Below are positions 4,905-5,451 of a DNA stretch of 5,451 nt, in pieces; the stretch's first letter is position 1; each line of letters starts with the position of its first letter. The DNA is taken from NCBI GenBank assembly GCA_027022775.1, contig JALVXO010000284.1:1-5451 (forward strand), read 5' to 3'. Below the pieces are notes generated by a model. It saw nothing but the letters and a program-made list of their open reading frames with translations. It ran no database searches and had not been told where the DNA came from. Both the position numbers and the translations under genes were made by a program. The stretch comes from Campylobacteraceae bacterium. GTDB taxonomy: Bacteria; Campylobacterota; Campylobacteria; Campylobacterales; Sulfurovaceae.

Positions 4905-5451
4905 ATTAATTAAGTCCTCCCTTTTCCATCTGCTTGGGTCTAAAAATGTATCGTCGTGTATGTGTGAAAAGGCGGCTTTTAGGCTTCTAAAGAGGTGTTC
5001 GTGTCTGCCCTCCAGCTCTCTTAGCCACTCTTTTGTTTGGACGCGGTTGTATGGCATTTTGGTTGCTATTTTCATTGCAGGGCAGGCTTCGTCGCCGATT
5101 GTTAAAAAGTTGTTTTCTATCGCAAAATTTCTTAACTGCTCTTCGCGCGCTTCTATCAGAGGGCGGATTACATGCACCCCGCGCTGTGCCTTGTAAATTG
5201 GGGGCATAGAACGGAGGCTGCCGTTATAAAACATATTCATAAAAAAGCTCTCTACCGCATCATCCAAATGGTGCCCAAGCGCAATTTTATTAAAACCCCT
5301 CTCAAGAGCGTAAGTGTATAGCGCGCCGCGGCGCATTCTTGAGAAATAGCTGCAAAACGAGCTGTTTTCGCGCATAGTATCTTGCGAAATATCGTAAATA
5401 TTGGTTTCGTAAACTTCGTAAGGAATATTATACTCCCTGCAGTGCTCTTTT
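4902..5451 (-). CDS. ttcA: TtcA/TilS-like PP-loop ATPase, probable tRNA 2-thiocytidine synthetase (partial, 5' end outside window)
   Basis: The visible 182 residues are the C-terminal part of an N-type PP-loop ATP pyrophosphatase. The closest family is TtcA, which uses ATP and an Fe-S cluster to thiolate cytidine 32 of tRNA in the cytoplasm. Supporting motifs (numbered from the first complete codon at the edge) are RMRRG (38-42), KIALGHHLDDAVESFFMN (55-72), GSLRSMPP (77-84), VIRPL (94-98) and GDEACPAM (119-126). The SGGKDS loop would lie beyond the edge. The frame stays open to the right edge, and residues before the internal Met (5373-5375) read as family sequence (YEVYETNIYDI), so that ATG is not the start. 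E. coli TtcA has a CxxC just before the RLRRG motif plus a third Cys. Here the pair reads Cys33-Ser-Tyr-Phe36, so the second Cys is missing, while Cys123 is present. TilS or another PP-loop paralogue is the alternative. Confidence 0.8.
   Translation of the reverse strand, partial: KEHCREYNIPYEVYETNIYDISQDTMRENSSFCSYFSRMRRGALYTYALERGFNKIALGHHLDDAVESFFMNMFYNGSLRSMPPIYKAQRGVHVIRPLIEAREEQLRNFAIENNFLTIGDEACPAMKIATKMPYNRVQTKEWLRELEGRHEHLFRSLKAAFSHIHDDTFLDPSRWKREDLIN

Noticed and set aside
4902..5375. A complete 157-aa gene starting at the ATG 5373-5375
   Set aside because: The frame is open through the right edge and the 25 residues before this Met look like normal TtcA-family sequence, so the gene is truncated by the window.

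Overview
The window is bacterial chromosomal DNA with an AT-rich base composition. It most resembles Campylobacterota (the former Epsilonproteobacteria). That guess rests on the moderate-to-low GC, the compact gene packing, the style of the TtcA-like protein and a bacterial PolX with a PHP domain. The phylum is an inference from protein flavour, and no rRNA or other marker is present to confirm it.

Layout, left to right. Positions 1-201 (minus) hold the first 67 codons of hisH, a histidine biosynthesis amidotransferase. Its ATG overlaps the TAA of the gene before it. That gene, 201-1046 (minus), encodes a DEDDh 3'-5' exonuclease with an ExoX-type C-terminal domain. It starts at a TTG, and the two genes form a translationally coupled operon. 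The gap 1047-1166 holds a candidate promoter for this operon, an AT-rich inverted repeat and a hairpin ending the next gene. Positions 1167-2003 (minus) encode an unrecognised, very AT-rich lipoprotein of 278 residues. A 99-bp divergent promoter region (2004-2102) separates it from polX. This region has a perfect TATAAT on each strand and a perfect E. coli-type DnaA-box 9-mer between them. Positions 2103-3815 (plus) encode full-length PolX (570 aa), with every palm and PHP metal ligand I looked for intact. PolX runs tail to tail, with a 12-bp overlap, into a Cof-type HAD-IIB phosphatase (3804-4625, minus). The 276-bp gap 4626-4901 holds an AT-rich hairpin and a nested inverted repeat of about 180 bp that resembles a MITE or REP element. 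Positions 4902-5451 (minus) are the C-terminal part of a TtcA/TilS-like PP-loop tRNA thiolase, which continues past the right edge.

How the genes relate. PolX and the DEDDh exonuclease both fit DNA repair, but they are not in one operon. HisH and the exonuclease are joined by coupling rather than by an obvious shared pathway. The TtcA-like gene and the HAD phosphatase are on the same strand and could share a transcript interrupted by the repeat element.

I do not see a clear new defence system or other multi-gene novelty. The points most worth a second look are the nested repeat and its strand-biased G-U pairing, a missing cysteine in the TtcA-like CxxC motif, the possibly leaderless polX with a nearby DnaA box, and the orphan lipoprotein.
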